A stretch of 54,915 bases of DNA, taken from NCBI RefSeq assembly GCF_003818135.1, contig NZ_RPOH01000040.1:1-54915 (forward strand). Direction: 5' to 3'. Both the position numbers and the translations under genes were made by a program. The DNA is from Buttiauxella warmboldiae (lineage in GTDB: Bacteria; Pseudomonadota; Gammaproteobacteria; Enterobacterales; Enterobacteriaceae). Below, one piece after another: positions 53,665 to 54,915 of the stretch (the first letter of the stretch is position 1; each line of letters starts with the position of its first letter). The notes under the pieces are model-generated. The model was given only the letters and a program-made list of their open reading frames with translations. It searched no databases and had not been told where the DNA came from.

Positions 53665-53668
53665 TGCC

Positions 53669-53706
53669 TAAAGGGTGGATAAGACGAAGCGCTTAGCCAC
53701 CCTTTA
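53669..53706. terminator. Long hairpin between convergent lapD and small-protein genes
   Basis: TAAAGGGTGG and CCACCCTTTA form a perfect 10-bp stem with further pairing inside (TAAG/CTTA). It lies 5 bases past lapD and 30 before the end of the convergent gene. T runs are weak. It resembles a REP-like element and may end or protect both transcripts. Confidence 0.6.
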
Positions 53707-53735
53707 TCATTGCAGTCCGAAAGGATAACGAATAT

Positions 53736-54086
53736 TTAGAAAATGCCCTGATCGTCACTATTCAGTAAATCCTCCAGACCGCCCAATCCCTGACGTGCCT
53801 GCGCACGATTCATCAGCTTGACCTGCGCCATTGGCGGCAGATCGGTAATGCTTATCACCCCTTTTTGAATCAGCAGGAATATCAGGTCGTCCAGCACGCG
53901 AACCATTTCCAGATCGCTTCGTTGCAACAACTCACGATGCAGCGACGTCTCATCAACCATGCTGCGGGCATTATTCCACGCGGCAATCTCCGCGGTCTGT
54001 GAAAAAACCTCACCGGTCATGCCGCTAAATGGCTCGTTTTCAACCCGCGTAAGCTGGCCTTGTTCATTACGTTGTACGTAATACAT
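53736..54086 (-). CDS. Small conserved protein next to the adhesin gene
   Basis: 116 residues, soluble, no signal peptide: MYYVQRNEQGQLTRVENEPF, then a helical part with SDLEMVRVLDDLIFLLIQKG and VISITDLPPMAQVKLMNRAQ. Similar small proteins in Pseudomonas are labelled tryptophan synthase beta-like, a label without functional support. It lies 58 bases after the adhesin end on the same strand, so it may be cotranscribed with it. I cannot assign a function; a role in adhesin production or regulation is inference from position. Confidence 0.7.
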   Translation of the reverse strand: MYYVQRNEQGQLTRVENEPFSGMTGEVFSQTAEIAAWNNARSMVDETSLHRELLQRSDLEMVRVLDDLIFLLIQKGVISITDLPPMAQVKLMNRAQARQGLGGLEDLLNSDDQGIF

Positions 54087-54144
54087 TTTCGCTACCTTTT
54101 AATTGCAGGTGATATCCCGCCCGGTTAAGGGCGGGAGGGATCAA

Positions 54145-54915
54145 TTATGAATGGTAATGTTCAGGCTTGGCGATCAGATGATCCAGCGAATGGGTTGCGG
54201 CCCCGGCTGAGTCATAGCTCACATGGCGCGCATCGCCGCCATCTGCTGGACTTGCAGATGGCGCATCGGCAGCGCCTCCCTTGCTATGGTGTGCATCACC
54301 GCCCTTAATCATCTGCGTAATATCCGTGCCTTCATGTAGCTCATGCGCCAGATCGCTGAGATCGACTTTCTCATGAGCCTGGTTTTCTTTACCGGTAAAG
54401 ACCTTAGCCTCTTCGTCACCGTGATGGCCTTTCGAATCATGGGCAAGGTTGAAGGAGAGCGGCTCATGGCTGTCACCAAACAGATTGCTTAACCCATCTT
54501 CATCATCTTCCGGAGCGGCATGCTGCGAGCTGTCCGCGACGTTCGCGTCATGCTTGCCACGATGGGATGGATCATCCACCGTAATACTAGCCTGTTGATG
54601 AATAACGTTGGTATTGCCATGATTATCGTGAGCAATAACTGCAACATCCACGTGATTCTTACCGGCATGAAGTTCGGCGGTATTAACCGGAATATCGTAG
54701 GTCAAGTGCCCATTCTCTTCGTGCAATGTCACATCATAATGTTTGCCATTGATAGTGGCGTTCATATGATCGTTGGCATTGACATCATCACTATCAATCT
54801 GACCGGTAATATGCGTCGTATGGTGACGCGCTTCTTGCGAGTCTATGTGGTTGTCACCAGTTACTTTATCAATAACGATCGTGGCATCAGCGTGGGTATC
54901 CATCGTCACATGATG
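54145..54915 (-). CDS. C-terminal end of a large secreted repeat adhesin (partial)
   Basis: About 256 residues without a start: the frame stays open to the window edge, so this is the 3' end of a larger gene. It contains most of one Ig-like repeat (about 55 to 60 residues of GQIDSDDVNANDHMNATING and on to QASITVDD), then a low-complexity acidic and His-rich tail with KVDLSDLAHELHEGTDITQM, similar to the DLSDLL-type ends of type I secreted adhesins such as LapA, BapA and SiiE. About 30 of 254 residues are His. It is the likely target of LapG, but the N-terminal cleavage site lies outside. Confidence 0.75.
   Translation of the reverse strand, partial: HHVTMDTHADATIVIDKVTGDNHIDSQEARHHTTHITGQIDSDDVNANDHMNATINGKHYDVTLHEENGHLTYDIPVNTAELHAGKNHVDVAVIAHDNHGNTNVIHQQASITVDDPSHRGKHDANVADSSQHAAPEDDEDGLSNLFGDSHEPLSFNLAHDSKGHHGDEEAKVFTGKENQAHEKVDLSDLAHELHEGTDITQMIKGGDAHHSKGGAADAPSASPADGGDARHVSYDSAGAATHSLDHLIAKPEHYHS

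Overview
The window comes from an enterobacterial chromosome. Its backbone follows Escherichia coli K-12 around thyA-lgt-ptsP-rppH-mutH-ygdQ-ygdR-tas-lplT-aas-omr-galR-lysA-lysR, and the proteins are clearly E. coli-like. The accessory genes (pectin oligomer use, LapD/LapG) suggest a plant- or environment-associated relative of Enterobacter, Kosakonia, Lelliottia or Cedecea. That genus guess is inference; no rRNA is present. I see no tRNA, rRNA, CRISPR array, transposase or integrase.

Layout. (1) 78-13734 is conserved backbone: pseudopilin genes ppdA-ppdB-ygdB-ppdC downstream of lgt-thyA, the ptsP-rppH pair, mutH, ygdQ, ygdR, tas and the lplT-aas phospholipid repair pair. One Omr small RNA and galR follow. 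(2) 15273-20307, between galR and lysA, is an inserted beta-glucoside locus: PTS EIIC, a GH1 phospho-glucosidase, an UxuR/ExuR-like GntR regulator and a LacI-type regulator, with two matching operators. (3) lysA/lysR. (4) 22715-33688 is a KdgR-type pectin-oligomer regulon: kdgF, togMNAB, two oligogalacturonate lyases, kduD and the porin kdgM, with several KdgR-like operators. A wzz/fepE-type gene lies inside it. Oligogalacturonides would enter through KdgM, be imported by TogMNAB, cleaved by Ogl, converted by KdgF and (after isomerisation by a KduI encoded elsewhere) reduced by KduD. A deleted thiolase remnant (yqeF in E. coli synteny) marks its right edge.

(5) 34334-54915 is the most notable part: a two-sided cyclic-di-GMP/adhesion locus. 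A minus-strand operon-like series encodes a YfgF-like membrane EAL protein, a chemoreceptor, CheB, CheR, a CheA-receiver hybrid, a single-domain receiver, an HPt-REC-REC-GGDEF diguanylate cyclase, CheW and a small unknown protein. This resembles the Pseudomonas Wsp system in logic but not in gene order. Its CheB has lost every receiver phosphorylation residue. Divergently, a plus-strand operon encodes a membrane GGDEF-EAL protein, two orphan periplasmic solute-binding proteins, the LapG protease and the LapD c-di-GMP receptor. A convergent strand carries a small conserved protein and the C-terminal end of a His/Asp-rich secreted repeat adhesin, the likely LapG/LapD client. My model is that ligand sensing through the chemoreceptor and the binding proteins sets c-di-GMP, which LapD reads to protect or release the adhesin.
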